64,000 bases of DNA from an uncultured Bacilli bacterium (lineage in GTDB: Bacteria > Bacillota_I > Bacilli_A > RFN20 > CAG-826), in contig CALWDE010000004.1 in the NCBI GenBank assembly GCA_944376605.1, positions 1 through 64,000 on the forward strand, given 5' to 3'. Both the position numbers and the translations under genes were made by a program. The notes beneath the pieces were generated by a model that saw only the letters and a program-made list of their open reading frames with translations, had not been told where the DNA came from and searched no databases. Positions 1 to 8,149 of this stretch are shown here, piece by piece (position 1 is the first letter of the stretch; each line of letters opens with the position of its first letter).

Positions 1-403
1 CTACAAAGCACTCTGTTTTCGTTCCATGTCTTTCAGCGGCATATGCTTCCGCAAATGAGATAGCATTATCTGCGACAAAGTCGCGCTGATATGGTGCTAC
101 TTTTAAAGAAAGAGCGTCTTCTAATTCGTTAAAACCAACTACTTTAATTAATAAGTTATCTGTTTTAAAGCAATACGAAGTTTCAACTACAGGAATGATT
201 GGTTCAATTTCTTCTCCTTCAAATTCATCGCCAAAGCGAGATAAAAGAATCATTAATTTGTCATAACTCATTTCTGCAGAATCGTTCTCTAGGCGAGAGA
301 TCATTCCTTTACCTGAATAGCCTAAAATATTAGCCATTTCAGTTTGACTAAGATTTCGTTTTAAACGTATGGATTTAAGTTTGTTTCCTAATTTTCTAGA
401 CAT
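1..403 (-). CDS. XRE-type HTH fused to a GNAT-like acetyltransferase domain (partial, C-terminus outside window)
   Basis: The start codon is at 401-403 and the frame runs open to base 1, giving about 134 residues before the window cuts it. Residues about 5-60 form an XRE/HTH_3 DNA-binding domain (motif SQTEMANILGYSGKGMISRL). After a linker, the visible C-terminal part (PYQRDFVADNAISFAEAY) resembles the N-terminal strand and helix of polyamine/GNAT N-acetyltransferases; that part is family resemblance and is incomplete. It was too truncated to call from ORF limits alone. A TATAAT box ends six bases before the ATG, so the mRNA may be leaderless. The protein probably regulates transcription and may acetylate a small substrate. 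Confidence 0.7.
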   Translation of the reverse strand, partial: MSRKLGNKLKSIRLKRNLSQTEMANILGYSGKGMISRLENDSAEMSYDKLMILLSRFGDEFEGEEIEPIIPVVETSYCFKTDNLLIKVVGFNELEDALSLKVAPYQRDFVADNAISFAEAYAAERHGTKTECFV

Positions 404-421
404 GGTTTAATTATAGTAAAC
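404..421 (-). promoter_or_regulatory. -10 box with overlapping inverted repeat before the HTH-acetyltransferase gene
   Basis: On the minus strand, TATAAT (410-415) lies six bases before the ATG. The arms GTTTA and TAAAC flank it with a 7-base centre, so the -10 box sits inside an inverted repeat. That position would suit autoregulation by the encoded HTH protein. No good -35 box is visible. Confidence 0.45.
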
Positions 422-446
422 TTTTGTGAAAATAGTAATGTATATA

Positions 447-477
447 ACAAAAACAGTCCTGAATGTATCAGAACTGT
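447..477 (-). terminator. Intrinsic terminator after tRNA-Val
   Basis: On the minus strand a 10-bp stem with one G-U pair (arms 468-477 and 453-462, 5-base loop) is followed by a short T-run. It lies between tRNA-Val and the HTH gene and ends the tRNA transcript. Confidence 0.7.
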
Positions 478-487
478 AGTTTACATC

Positions 488-562
488 TGGTGGGTGTTGT
501 AGGTCTCGAACCTACGGCCTCTTCCGTGTGAAGGAAGCGCTCTACCCCTGAGCTAAACACCC
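488..562 (-). tRNA. tRNA-Val (anticodon CAC)
   Basis: Reading the minus strand, a complete cloverleaf is visible: acceptor arms GGGTGTT/AACACCC, D arm GCTC/GAGC, anticodon stem CTTCC/GGAAG with loop TTCACAC (anticodon CAC), T arm GTAGG/CCTAC with TTCGAGA, discriminator A and an encoded CCA at 488-490. It reads GUG codons. Confidence 0.95.
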
Positions 563-572
563 AGAAACGAAG

Positions 573-594
573 AAGGACCCGTTCAGGGGTCCTT
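573..594 (-). other. Hairpin between the two tRNA genes
   Basis: Perfect 8-bp arms AAGGACCC (573-580) and GGGTCCTT (587-594) with a 6-base loop. The flanking T content is modest on both strands. It may be a tRNA processing element or a weak terminator. Confidence 0.4.
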
Positions 595-606
595 TATAGT
601 TCTTCT

Positions 607-682
607 GGTGGGCCTTAATGGGCTTGAACCATCGACCTTGCGCTTATCAAGCGCACGCTCTAACCAGCTGAGCTAAAGGCCC
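607..682 (-). tRNA. tRNA-Ile (anticodon GAT)
   Basis: Minus-strand cloverleaf with acceptor arms GGGCCTT/AAGGCCC, D arm GCTC/GAGC, anticodon stem TGCGC/GCGCA and loop TTGATAA (anticodon GAT), T arm with GGTTCAAGCC, and encoded CCA (607-609). It is cotranscribed ahead of tRNA-Val. Confidence 0.95.
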
Positions 683-712
683 ATCTCTTCACTCCAATAG
701 GAGTGCTTGAGG

Positions 713-741
713 ATATTACAACTGCTGAAGAAGAAAGACAA
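713..741 (-). promoter_or_regulatory. tRNA operon promoter
   Basis: On the minus strand, TTGTCT (736-741) and TAATAT (713-718) are separated by exactly 17 bases, about 30 bases upstream of tRNA-Ile. It fits a housekeeping sigma-70-type promoter. Confidence 0.6.
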
Positions 742-749
742 CGGGGAGT

Positions 750-2009
750 TTACATAGAAATGGTAGAAAATTGGAGTTTTTCAATTTTTTCCCACCTAGA
801 AACAATCTCTTGAACCTCTTTTAAGGCCTCTTCTTTACTCATTTCATCTTTTAAATAAGAATGAATTAGTTTCCCTATGCTTCTCGCGTCATCTTTTGTG
901 CATCCTCTAGAAGTTACTGCCGCAAAGCCGATACGTAATCCAGAAGCGTCTTTTGGCTTCTTTGTATCACCATGAATCATATTTTTATTCGTAGTAATAC
1001 CAATCTCTTCTAATTTTGTTTGTGCCTCTCTTCCTGTAAGGGAATAACTAGCAAAAACATTAAGTAAGAAAAGATGATTTTCTGTATCAGAAACATTCGC
1101 GCCTAACTCTTCTAACGCATCTCTACACGCTTTCGTATTGGATAAAACACGCTTCATATAAGAAATAAAATCTAGATGGAGATCTTCCCCAAATGCAATT
1201 GCTTTTGCCGCAATAACGTGTTCTAAAGGACCACCTTGGGAATACGGAAACACTGCAGAATTAAGACTTTTTGCAAGATTTTCATCACGGGAGAGAATTA
1301 ATCCACCTCTTGGCCCTCTTAATGTTTTATGCGTGGTAGAAGTTACAACATCCGCATATAAGCAGGGATTCTCACATAAACCTGCCGCAACAATCCCTGC
1401 AATATGCGCCATATCTACCATGAAAAAAGCCTTTCTTTCATGAGAAGAGTTATAAGCATCTACAATCTCTCTTAATTTAGAGAAAGAGATTTCATAAGGA
1501 TAAGCGCTATAACCAGAAAGAAGAAGATCAGGTTCTTCTTCCTCCATTCTTTTGGCAATTAAATCGTAATCTAAGCGCCCATCCTCTCCTAAGGGATAAA
1601 AGACAGCCTCATATAAGTCACTAGAAAAAGAAACGGGAGAACCATGCGTTAAATGTCCCCCATCATTGAGAGTTAAAGATAAAATCTTTGCCCTTCCTCT
1701 TCCTTTGAGTAAGGCATGATAAGCGGCAAAATTTGCCTGAGAACCAGAATGAGGTTGAACATTCGCATAAGGAACATGAAATAATTTTTTCGCTCTATCT
1801 ATCGCGAGAAGTTCAACTGCGTCAATATTCTCACATCCCCCATAATAACGGTGTGCTGGATAGCCTTCCGCGTATTTGCAGGTAAAGATAGAACCCTGCG
1901 CTTCCCGAACAGAAATAGAGGGGTAATTTTCACTCGCAATAAGCTCAATTCCTTCGTTTTGTCTCTCTAATTCTTTATCCACATAAAAAGCAACTTCTTT
2001 ATCTAGCAT
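750..2009 (-). CDS. glyA: Serine hydroxymethyltransferase
   Basis: This cytosolic PLP enzyme interconverts serine and glycine while loading one-carbon units onto tetrahydrofolate. The 419-aa length is normal for the bacterial enzyme. The N-terminal ELIASENYPS motif, YAEGYPAHRYYGG segment and the PLP-lysine motif TSTTHKTLRGPRGG (Lys about 228) are all present. The start has a strong ribosome binding site (GGGAGG). A TATACT box just upstream (2033-2038) overlaps the end of the preceding membrane-protein gene, so glyA probably has its own promoter. Confidence 0.97.
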   Translation of the reverse strand: MLDKEVAFYVDKELERQNEGIELIASENYPSISVREAQGSIFTCKYAEGYPAHRYYGGCENIDAVELLAIDRAKKLFHVPYANVQPHSGSQANFAAYHALLKGRGRAKILSLTLNDGGHLTHGSPVSFSSDLYEAVFYPLGEDGRLDYDLIAKRMEEEEPDLLLSGYSAYPYEISFSKLREIVDAYNSSHERKAFFMVDMAHIAGIVAAGLCENPCLYADVVTSTTHKTLRGPRGGLILSRDENLAKSLNSAVFPYSQGGPLEHVIAAKAIAFGEDLHLDFISYMKRVLSNTKACRDALEELGANVSDTENHLFLLNVFASYSLTGREAQTKLEEIGITTNKNMIHGDTKKPKDASGLRIGFAAVTSRGCTKDDARSIGKLIHSYLKDEMSKEEALKEVQEIVSRWEKIEKLQFSTISM

Positions 2010-2039
2010 CAGACTTACCTCCCTAAGAGAAAAGTATAA

Positions 2040-2675
2040 TCACCTTTCCTTTTTTGAAGAAGAGAGAAAGTAGTCCTTCCAGCTGTTAATTTCTCCGCGT
2101 TTCTTTCGATAAGAATAGTCTTGCATCTTTCCAATAATTCTCATTTCAAAAAGACTAATAGAACAAGCATAAAGAAGACTAGTAAACACAAAATAAGAAT
2201 CCGGGATAAAATAATAAGAAAGAAAGCTAAGCAGACAGAGAAACGCATTAAAGGATAGAGCAATAATAATTTTCCGTTTCCCTTCACCTTGCTTCCATAA
2301 AAAATAGGATGAAAGAAAGACAATCAGCAATCCTGCCATTAAATCAGTAGCCATGAAAGCAGGATGAAAATTCTGATTTTGCATTAAATAGGGCCATTCT
2401 AAGCAGACAGATAGGAAGAAAATAGACGCTACAAGATTAAGATAAGCAGAAGTGCGATATGAAACAAAAGAAACAAAATCTTGTGAGTGATGATAACTTA
2501 GGTTAAAGATCACCTGGATTCCAGTATCAGCAAAGAAAATCACTAAGGTAGAACAAATCATGTAGATATAGGAAAAAGCAGGATCAAAGGAGCTAGACTC
2601 CCCAATCTGCCAAGTAGGAATAGAAAGAACACAAATATCCATAAAAAGGAAGACAAAATGAATGGTAAGTGCCAA
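2040..2675 (-). CDS. Unknown polytopic membrane protein (211 aa)
   Basis: I do not recognise the family. The sequence contains about six hydrophobic segments and a basic C-terminal tail (SYRKKRGE), typical of an integral membrane protein. The reading frame starts with TTG directly after the stop of the upstream membrane-protein gene at 2676, so the two are translationally coupled. A second possible start is an ATG at 2640-2642; neither has a clear ribosome binding site. The pair may act together, but no function can be read. Confidence 0.7.
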   Translation of the reverse strand: MALTIHFVFLFMDICVLSIPTWQIGESSSFDPAFSYIYMICSTLVIFFADTGIQVIFNLSYHHSQDFVSFVSYRTSAYLNLVASIFFLSVCLEWPYLMQNQNFHPAFMATDLMAGLLIVFLSSYFLWKQGEGKRKIIIALSFNAFLCLLSFLSYYFIPDSYFVFTSLLYACSISLFEMRIIGKMQDYSYRKKRGEINSWKDYFLSSSKKER

Positions 2676-3686
2676 CTATGACTGTTTTGAAGAGAAGCCC
2701 AAAAAGAGGGCTATTCCAATGAAAATTAAAGCAATGGAAGCATAAATAGAAGATAGAAAAGAATCTAGAAAATTAGGCCCATCTGGAAAGAATGCGGGAT
2801 AGCTACAAAAACTTAAGAAAAGACAAAACAGAACAGAGCGAGAAATAGAGAAGAGATAAAAAACGCTTCTTTTACAAATAGTAGAAGATTTTATTTCTAA
2901 TTCATCAACGGGATACTCTTCTAGATTTAGAGCAAAAAGAAGAATTAGAAGCAAAACGCCATATGGTCCAGAAAATAAAGATGCAATTTGAAAGTTTTCA
3001 AAGTAAGAAGAACTAGAACTACCAACAGGATTTTGTGTCGTAGCGCTTAGCATTATCAAGGAAGAAAATACTAAAAATAAGAAAAATAAAGTGATTTTTA
3101 CAGGGATTTTTGTTTTGTTTTTAAAAGCAAGATAAGTGCATAAAAGAATAGATATAACAAGCAATATGACTGTAAAATAATAACTTATTTCACCATATTC
3201 TCCGTTTAAGGGATAAAACAAACTAAGAAGAAAAGATAGTAAAAACGAAAGAGTAGAAATAATGCCTAGTGCAAGCTCTTTTCTTTGAAGAGGAATAACA
3301 TATTCTTGAAAGTAACTTGCCTTATCCGTTTTAAAAACCAAAAAACTAATTAAGAGAGATACAAGAAAGACAAACTCAAGAAGAGGTAAGATCACCTCAT
3401 TCTCTTTAAAAGATAATGCAGCAAATAAATACGTTGCTAAAAATAAGAGAAGTCCAATTAGGTAAGGAACGGAAACTCTTAAATTCTTGCGAATGAATAG
3501 ATATGTTGCAACGCCCACAAGAAGCCCATAAACGCAGAAGAAGATAAAGAGAAATGTTGTCAAAAAGTAGCCATAAGAAAGAAGCGGCACAACAGCGCAC
3601 AACGAAGAAATTACTAACGACATCAGGGAAAAATAGAAAAGGTTACGATATCGCTTTCGAGTAATAGTGATATATGTCTCCTTCAC
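2676..3686 (-). CDS. Unknown polytopic membrane protein (336 aa)
   Basis: Begins with GTG preceded by AGGAGA at a good distance. After a basic N-terminus (TITRKRYRN) about nine or ten hydrophobic helices run to the end, with short polar loops and one longer serine-rich outside loop near residue 220. No motif known to me is present. It abuts the next membrane-protein gene and both precede glyA, with no obvious metabolic link. Confidence 0.75.
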   Translation of the reverse strand: MKETYITITRKRYRNLFYFSLMSLVISSLCAVVPLLSYGYFLTTFLFIFFCVYGLLVGVATYLFIRKNLRVSVPYLIGLLLFLATYLFAALSFKENEVILPLLEFVFLVSLLISFLVFKTDKASYFQEYVIPLQRKELALGIISTLSFLLSFLLSLFYPLNGEYGEISYYFTVILLVISILLCTYLAFKNKTKIPVKITLFFLFLVFSSLIMLSATTQNPVGSSSSSYFENFQIASLFSGPYGVLLLILLFALNLEEYPVDELEIKSSTICKRSVFYLFSISRSVLFCLFLSFCSYPAFFPDGPNFLDSFLSSIYASIALIFIGIALFLGFSSKQS

Positions 3687-3813
3687 ACTTCTCTCCTATC
3701 AAGAATAATTATTAAAGTTATTCTCTAACTTAAGAAAAACACAAAGTGCAAAAATGTCAAAAGCTAATTAAGGCAGTCTGGCTACATAAAAAAGCAAATG
3801 TAATCTTTCATGA

Positions 3814-3843
3814 CAACAAAAAACCCGGAATAAATCCGGGCTT
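3814..3843 (-). terminator. Intrinsic terminator of the rplM-rpsI operon
   Basis: On the minus strand the stem CCCGGA/TCCGGG with a 5-base loop is followed by six T residues, directly after the rpsI stop. Confidence 0.9.
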
Positions 3844-3859
3844 TTGAAGTTTGCACTGA

Positions 3860-4252
3860 TTAACGCTTGCTGAATTGAGGAGCACGACGTGCGGCTTTGA
3901 GACCGTACTTCTTTCTCTCTTTTACACGAGCATCGCGGGTGAGCATTCCAGCAACCTTGAGAGCCTTGCGGTCCTCATTGGCTTCTAAAAGAGCACGCGC
4001 AATGCCGAGGCGAATCGCTTCGGCTTGGCCAGTAAAGCCACCGCCATAAACTTCCGCTTCTACATCGTATTTTGTGTCAACACCAAGAACGGTGAGAGGT
4101 TGTTTGAGGTTTTGGACAAGAGTTTCGTAAGGCATATACTTCGAAACATCTTTCCCGTTTACTTCAATCTTCCCAGAACCAATGGTGAGATAGACACGAG
4201 CAATCGCCTTTTTACGACGACCAGTTCCGTAATACTTATTCACGTTTGCCAT
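3860..4252 (-). CDS. rpsI: 30S ribosomal protein S9
   Basis: The 130-aa protein has the S9 hallmarks: N-terminal [14 protein letters not shown], central [21 protein letters not shown] and the basic C-terminal tail ending APQFSKR, which reaches the P-site tRNA in the 30S subunit. An AGGAG ribosome binding site precedes the ATG. It follows rplM by 13 bases in the conserved L13-S9 operon and is followed by an intrinsic terminator. Confidence 0.98.
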   Translation of the reverse strand: MANVNKYYGTGRRKKAIARVYLTIGSGKIEVNGKDVSKYMPYETLVQNLKQPLTVLGVDTKYDVEAEVYGGGFTGQAEAIRLGIARALLEANEDRKALKVAGMLTRDARVKERKKYGLKAARRAPQFSKR

Positions 4253-4265
4253 GTTCTTTTCTCTC

Positions 4266-4703
4266 CTACTTGCTCAAATCAAGAACAACAGGTTGTTGCG
4301 CTGCATGTTCATGTTCGCTTCCTGCATAGACGTGGAGTTTCTTGAGCATCTTGCGTCCTAAAGGTCCTTTAGGAAGCATGCCCCATACGGCACGCTCAAC
4401 CATTTCCACTGGATATTCACGAAGCATGGTTCCGCTCGTTCTTGTACGAAGACCGCCGTTATAACCAGAGACGTTGTAATAATTCTTTTTGTGTTCTGCA
4501 TCACCAGTAAGTTTCACTTGTGAAGCATTAATCACAATGACGTAGTCCCCAAGATCTTGGTTGGGGGTATAAATTGGCTTAGTCTTGCCCATTAAGATTT
4601 GTGCAATCTTACTTGCAAGGCGGCCAAGAGGGATGCCTGTTGCATCCACGAGGTACCAGGCGCGAGTAATTTCCGCGGGTTTTCCCATGGTGGTTTGATC
4701 CAT
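4266..4703 (-). CDS. rplM: 50S ribosomal protein L13
   Basis: L13 is an early-assembling 50S protein. Recognisable motifs are the N-terminal [26 protein letters not shown], and [18 protein letters not shown]. The frame is open further upstream, but the start is set at 4703 because AGGAAAGG lies seven bases before that ATG and the resulting N-terminus ([20 protein letters not shown]) matches the family; this gives 145 aa. It heads the operon with rpsI and has a long leader. Confidence 0.95.
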   Translation of the reverse strand: MDQTTMGKPAEITRAWYLVDATGIPLGRLASKIAQILMGKTKPIYTPNQDLGDYVIVINASQVKLTGDAEHKKNYYNVSGYNGGLRTRTSGTMLREYPVEMVERAVWGMLPKGPLGRKMLKKLHVYAGSEHEHAAQQPVVLDLSK

Positions 4704-4826
4704 AGCTTTTTCCTTTCCTGAGTCGCTCAATCGGACTTCTTTCTTGAGAATTAAACTTTTACCGGGGTTTACTTCTTTTAAAGCAGTGCCGTGGCGTATT
4801 ATCTTCTCTCAAAAACTTGATTTCAA
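4704..4826 (-). promoter_or_regulatory. rplM promoter and about 90-nt leader (possible L13 autoregulatory leader)
   Basis: TTGAAA (4821-4826), a 17-base spacer and GATAAT (4798-4803) form a near-ideal promoter. The transcript would carry about 90 bases of leader before the L13 start codon. L13 in Firmicutes is known to use a leader RNA for feedback control; the leader length and position fit that, but I could not confirm the conserved fold by eye. Confidence 0.6.
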
Positions 4827-4845
4827 CAGCATTTATTCAAAACGT

Positions 4846-4900
4846 AAATAGAAAGGAAGCTGCTTTCTCTTTTCATATATGAAAAGCAGCCTCCTTTTTG
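4846..4900 (-). terminator. Long-stem intrinsic terminator after yebC
   Basis: The arms 4881-4897 and 4852-4869 form a stem of about 17 bp with two G-U pairs on the minus strand, followed by a T-rich tail. It separates yebC from the rplM promoter. The stretch 4906-4997 shows nothing else. Confidence 0.75.
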
Positions 4901-4997
4901 GTCTCTAATGGATGATGTTAACGAAAACTTTATGTTCCTGCTTCACGCAAAAACAAAGTTCTAGTTATGAATTAACTGAAAGAAAGAAATCTCAAAA

Positions 4998-5708
4998 TTA
5001 GAGATTATCAACATTATGGTAGACGTTTTGAACGTCTTCGTTTTCATTGAGCTCGCTCAGCATTGCAGAAAATTTCTTTTTGTCTTCTTCGTCTAATGAA
5101 ACGTAGTCATTAGGAACAAAGGTAACTTCTGCGCTTTCAAATTCTTCAATACCAAGCTGCTTCAACGCTTCTTTGGCTTTTTCTAAATCCCCTGGTGCGG
5201 CTTGAATTTCGTATACCCCGTCTTCATAGTCACAAGATTGAATATCCACATCTGCCATAATGAGGGCTTCTTCAATCTTTTCCATATCCTCTTCTTTACC
5301 CTTAAAGTCGATAACAGAAAGATAAGTGAAGTTATATAAAACTGTTCCCATCTTTCCCCCTTTTCTAGTAACGATTGTACGTACACTAGTAAGAGCGCGG
5401 TTTACGTTGTCAGTTAAAGTATCCACGATTAAATAGCTTCCACCTGGGCAAAGGAACTCATAACGTCCTTCAATATAAGCATCTGCAGAGCCGCCTTTTG
5501 CTTTTTCAATTGCTCTTTCAATTACGTCTCTTGGGCAAGTTTTCCGATACTTTTCAATTGCAGAGCGTAAAGCTAAATTGCTATCAGGATCAGGAATTCC
5601 TGATTTTGCTGCAGCATAAATCTCTTTACTTGCACGCATATAAATAGCGCTTTTTGCTTTAGCAGTTGCTGCCATTGCCGCAGCACGTACTTCAAAATGT
5701 CTTCCCAT
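4998..5708 (-). CDS. yebC: YebC/TACO1-family protein
   Basis: The 236-aa product has the family N-terminus (MGRHFEVRAAAMAATAKAKS, a divergent form of the usual GRSKW start), the motif NLALRSAIEKYRK and the middle YEFLCPGGSYLIVDTLTDN. Members are described as transcriptional regulators or as translation factors that relieve ribosome stalling at polyproline. It has its own TATAAT box (5731-5736) and ribosome binding site AAGAGG, and ends at a strong terminator, so it is probably monocistronic. Confidence 0.93.
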   Translation of the reverse strand: MGRHFEVRAAAMAATAKAKSAIYMRASKEIYAAAKSGIPDPDSNLALRSAIEKYRKTCPRDVIERAIEKAKGGSADAYIEGRYEFLCPGGSYLIVDTLTDNVNRALTSVRTIVTRKGGKMGTVLYNFTYLSVIDFKGKEEDMEKIEEALIMADVDIQSCDYEDGVYEIQAAPGDLEKAKEALKQLGIEEFESAEVTFVPNDYVSLDEEDKKKFSAMLSELNENEDVQNVYHNVDNL

Positions 5709-5728
5709 AGTAAGTCCTCTTAACTTTT

Positions 5729-5738
5729 GAATTATAGC
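5729..5738 (-). promoter_or_regulatory. -10 box of yebC
   Basis: TATAAT (5731-5736, minus strand) lies between the end of the PHP phosphatase gene and yebC, with an AAGAGG ribosome binding site further downstream. No good -35 box is seen. Confidence 0.45.
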
Positions 5739-5749
5739 GCGTTCCTATC

Positions 5750-6559
5750 TTAACGCGGTAGTTTTAGCCTTGTTTCTATTGGAACATTGTTCTCATCTGC
5801 AATCTTTTTCATGTAAGAAAATGGCCCATAGTAAAGGTCTATAGGAGAGTGAGCGTCAGGCCCAATAAAAGCGGACATTCCCATTTTTCCCGCAATTTCC
5901 CAAAATTTCTGATTGGGATAAGAAACATGAGATAAATCTTTCTCAGGACTCCAACCCCCAAGGCGAGATCGCCCCATATTAATTTCGACAGGAATTCCTA
6001 ATTCTTTCGCTTTGGAAAGCAGAGTCACTGCAGCCTCCTCGCAGCGAGAAGACCACTCCTCCTCCCAGCACATAAATAAATCAGAATGCGCAAAATAAGA
6101 ATAAAGCCCACTTTCTAAAGCATGAACGCAGTCCATCACATAACGTCTTGTCGCTTCCCCTTTCGTAGGTAAATTTCCATAGTAGCAAAGATGTTTTCCA
6201 TCGCGAAAATAATGCTGACCAAGAATGAGGTAATCAAAATGTTTTTCTTGGAAAAGAAAGCGGTAATACTCTGCAAGGGAAGGGTCATATTCTGCTTCAA
6301 ATCCTAAATAGATATGAATTTGATCTTGATACTTTTTTCTTAAAGAAAGAATAGAAGAAACATAATCATCAAGAAGAGAATAACTGCCTCTTGTCCCTCG
6401 CTGCTCTATGTTAGGAAGCATGGCATGGTCTGTGAATCCTAACTCTTGGTAACCGTTTTCTACTGCAGCAAGAACGTATTCTTCATCTTCTCCATAGGCA
6501 TGCCCGCAACGCTTTGTATGGGTGTGATAACAGCATGTAGGAAGAAATTTTTCATTCAT
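5750..6559 (-). CDS. PHP-domain histidinol-phosphatase family protein
   Basis: The N-terminal metal motif YHTHTKRCGHA, LGFTDHA and the later EAEYDP, ILGQHYF, FAHSDLFMCW, EINMGRSR and GPDAHSP strings are the PHP-domain histidines and acidic residues that bind a trinuclear metal centre. The family includes HisK/HisJ histidinol phosphatase, but no histidine genes are nearby, so the substrate is uncertain. The start at 6559 is preferred over 6568 because GAGG then lies nine bases upstream. It overlaps the truA end by eight bases, as the last gene of that operon; 269 aa. Confidence 0.85.
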   Translation of the reverse strand: MNEKFLPTCCYHTHTKRCGHAYGEDEEYVLAAVENGYQELGFTDHAMLPNIEQRGTRGSYSLLDDYVSSILSLRKKYQDQIHIYLGFEAEYDPSLAEYYRFLFQEKHFDYLILGQHYFRDGKHLCYYGNLPTKGEATRRYVMDCVHALESGLYSYFAHSDLFMCWEEEWSSRCEEAAVTLLSKAKELGIPVEINMGRSRLGGWSPEKDLSHVSYPNQKFWEIAGKMGMSAFIGPDAHSPIDLYYGPFSYMKKIADENNVPIETRLKLPR

Positions 6560-7289
6560 AAATAACATCCTCTAAAGTTAACCCTCTACTCGGCGCGACA
6601 AATTTTGTCACCTTTCTGGTAGGAGAAGTGAGCAAATCTAAAAGGAAATTTTCCTCTTTTCTTTGATAGGCAACCTCGAGAGCAACTCCCATCATCATTC
6701 TTACTTGCCGCCGCATGAAGCCGTTCCCAACAAAAATAGCTTCGTATTCGTTTTCACTTATCTCTTTTAAAGAACACTTCTTAATATCGCGGCAAAAACC
6801 ATCTAAATCTTCGCTTTTTGAATTGAAATTTTGAAAATTATGCTTTCCTAAATAAAGCGATAAGGCATGAGAAAGAGAAGAAAAAGAAAAGCCTTCTTTT
6901 GGAAAAAAAGCAACTGTTGGGGAAAGAGGATCTTTTTCTCCAAGACGAAAACGATAAACATACACTTTTTGATAAGCACTATGTCTGGCATCAAAGCTAT
7001 CAGGAACATAGTGAAGAGAGGAAACCGCTATGTCATCCGGAAGTAGTTTATTCCATGCTTCTTCAATTTTATGAGGGTCTACCTCGTGATGAATTAAAAA
7101 GGTAATTGCCTGCTTTTTGGCATGCACTCCTTTGTCAGTTCTGCCAGCAGCTTTCAGAGAAAAACCATCTGGAAATAATATTTGTAATGTCTTTTCTAAA
7201 ACACCTTGGATGGTGTTCTCATCATTTTTTTGTTTCTGAAAACCATGATAATACGTGCCTAAATAAGACACCCATGCAAATAGTTTCAT
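6552..7289 (-). CDS. truA: tRNA pseudouridine synthase A
   Basis: TruA converts uridines 38-40 of the tRNA anticodon arm to pseudouridine. The catalytic motif AAGRTDKGVHA with the active aspartate is present near residue 55, with YHGFQKQ near the N-terminus and the C-terminal FMRRQVRMMMG. The start at 7289 gives the ATGA overlap with ecfT and the family N-terminus MKLFAWVSYLGT; 245 aa. In this and many Firmicutes it follows ecfT. Confidence 0.96.
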   Translation of the reverse strand: MKLFAWVSYLGTYYHGFQKQKNDENTIQGVLEKTLQILFPDGFSLKAAGRTDKGVHAKKQAITFLIHHEVDPHKIEEAWNKLLPDDIAVSSLHYVPDSFDARHSAYQKVYVYRFRLGEKDPLSPTVAFFPKEGFSFSSLSHALSLYLGKHNFQNFNSKSEDLDGFCRDIKKCSLKEISENEYEAIFVGNGFMRRQVRMMMGVALEVAYQRKEENFLLDLLTSPTRKVTKFVAPSRGLTLEDVIYE

Positions 7290-8149
7290 CGCACAGTCAC
7301 TCCAAACCAAGTGAGGAAAGGATCAAAAGAGGTAACCGACATTGTGATACATAAAGCGCAAAATGCAGCGCACAAAAGTAAAGCAATTAAATCCCCCCAG
7401 TGGAAGGTAAGTTTACGGTAACGCGTTCTTTTGCTTCTTGGATCATAACCTCTTCCCTCCATGGCATCTCCTAATTCATCACTTCTTACTAAAGAAGAAA
7501 CCACTAAGGGTACCACTAAAGAGATTAACGCCCTTGCACGAACTGTTAATTTCCCTCTTTTGAAATCTACTCCACGCGAAGATTGAGCTTTCATAATTCT
7601 TTGGACATCTTCCAAAATAGTAGGAATAAACCGTAGAGCCAGCGATAACACCATCGCCCACGCTGCAGTATTCACACCAAGAAAATGAATGGGAGATAAA
7701 TACCATTCAATACCAGCAGTTAAATCGAGAGGTTTGGTGGAAGCTGTAAGAATTAAAGAGAGAGCTACCATTAACATCAATCGCACTAAAATCTTTAAAG
7801 CATCAAGAATGGATGCCCAATAAATCGGGTAATCATAAATAAAGAATGCTACCCAGTCTAAATTGTCACTTCTTGGAGTAATTGCATATATCAGCAACAA
7901 GAAAATCAACATGAACCATAATGATTTCAGCGATTTTAGAAGGGAGAGAAAAGACATCCTTGTCATGGCAAATAAGACGAGGACAAGAAGAAGGGATAAA
8001 CCAGTCATTAAGAAAGTGGTCGAATAATTCGCGTAGCCAAGAAACACAGAGACCACTAATAAAACCAAACACACAAGTTTTGTTCTTGGGTCTAATAAGT
8101 GAATAGGAGAACGGTAAGGGACATAACGTCCCATGGTTATAGAACTCAT
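7286..8149 (-). CDS. ecfT: Energy-coupling factor transporter transmembrane protein EcfT
   Basis: EcfT is the membrane scaffold that couples the two EcfA ATPases to vitamin-binding S proteins. The N-terminus YRSPIHLLDPRTKLVCL, several transmembrane helices, and the C-terminal coupling motifs SSRGVD and EARG-like DAMEGRGYDP are visible. It overlaps ecfA2 by one base and truA by four. The S-component FolT is encoded at 11359-12141. Confidence 0.96.
   Translation of the reverse strand: MSSITMGRYVPYRSPIHLLDPRTKLVCLVLLVVSVFLGYANYSTTFLMTGLSLLLVLVLFAMTRMSFLSLLKSLKSLWFMLIFLLLIYAITPRSDNLDWVAFFIYDYPIYWASILDALKILVRLMLMVALSLILTASTKPLDLTAGIEWYLSPIHFLGVNTAAWAMVLSLALRFIPTILEDVQRIMKAQSSRGVDFKRGKLTVRARALISLVVPLVVSSLVRSDELGDAMEGRGYDPRSKRTRYRKLTFHWGDLIALLLCAAFCALCITMSVTSFDPFLTWFGVTVR

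Noticed and set aside
2141-2323. Short hydrophobic frames inside the membrane-protein genes
   Set aside because: Typical shadow frames of T-rich transmembrane coding sequence, no start signals.
4025-4345. A 106-codon plus-strand frame
   Set aside because: It lies antisense to rpsI and rplM, whose protein families are certain; no start signals.
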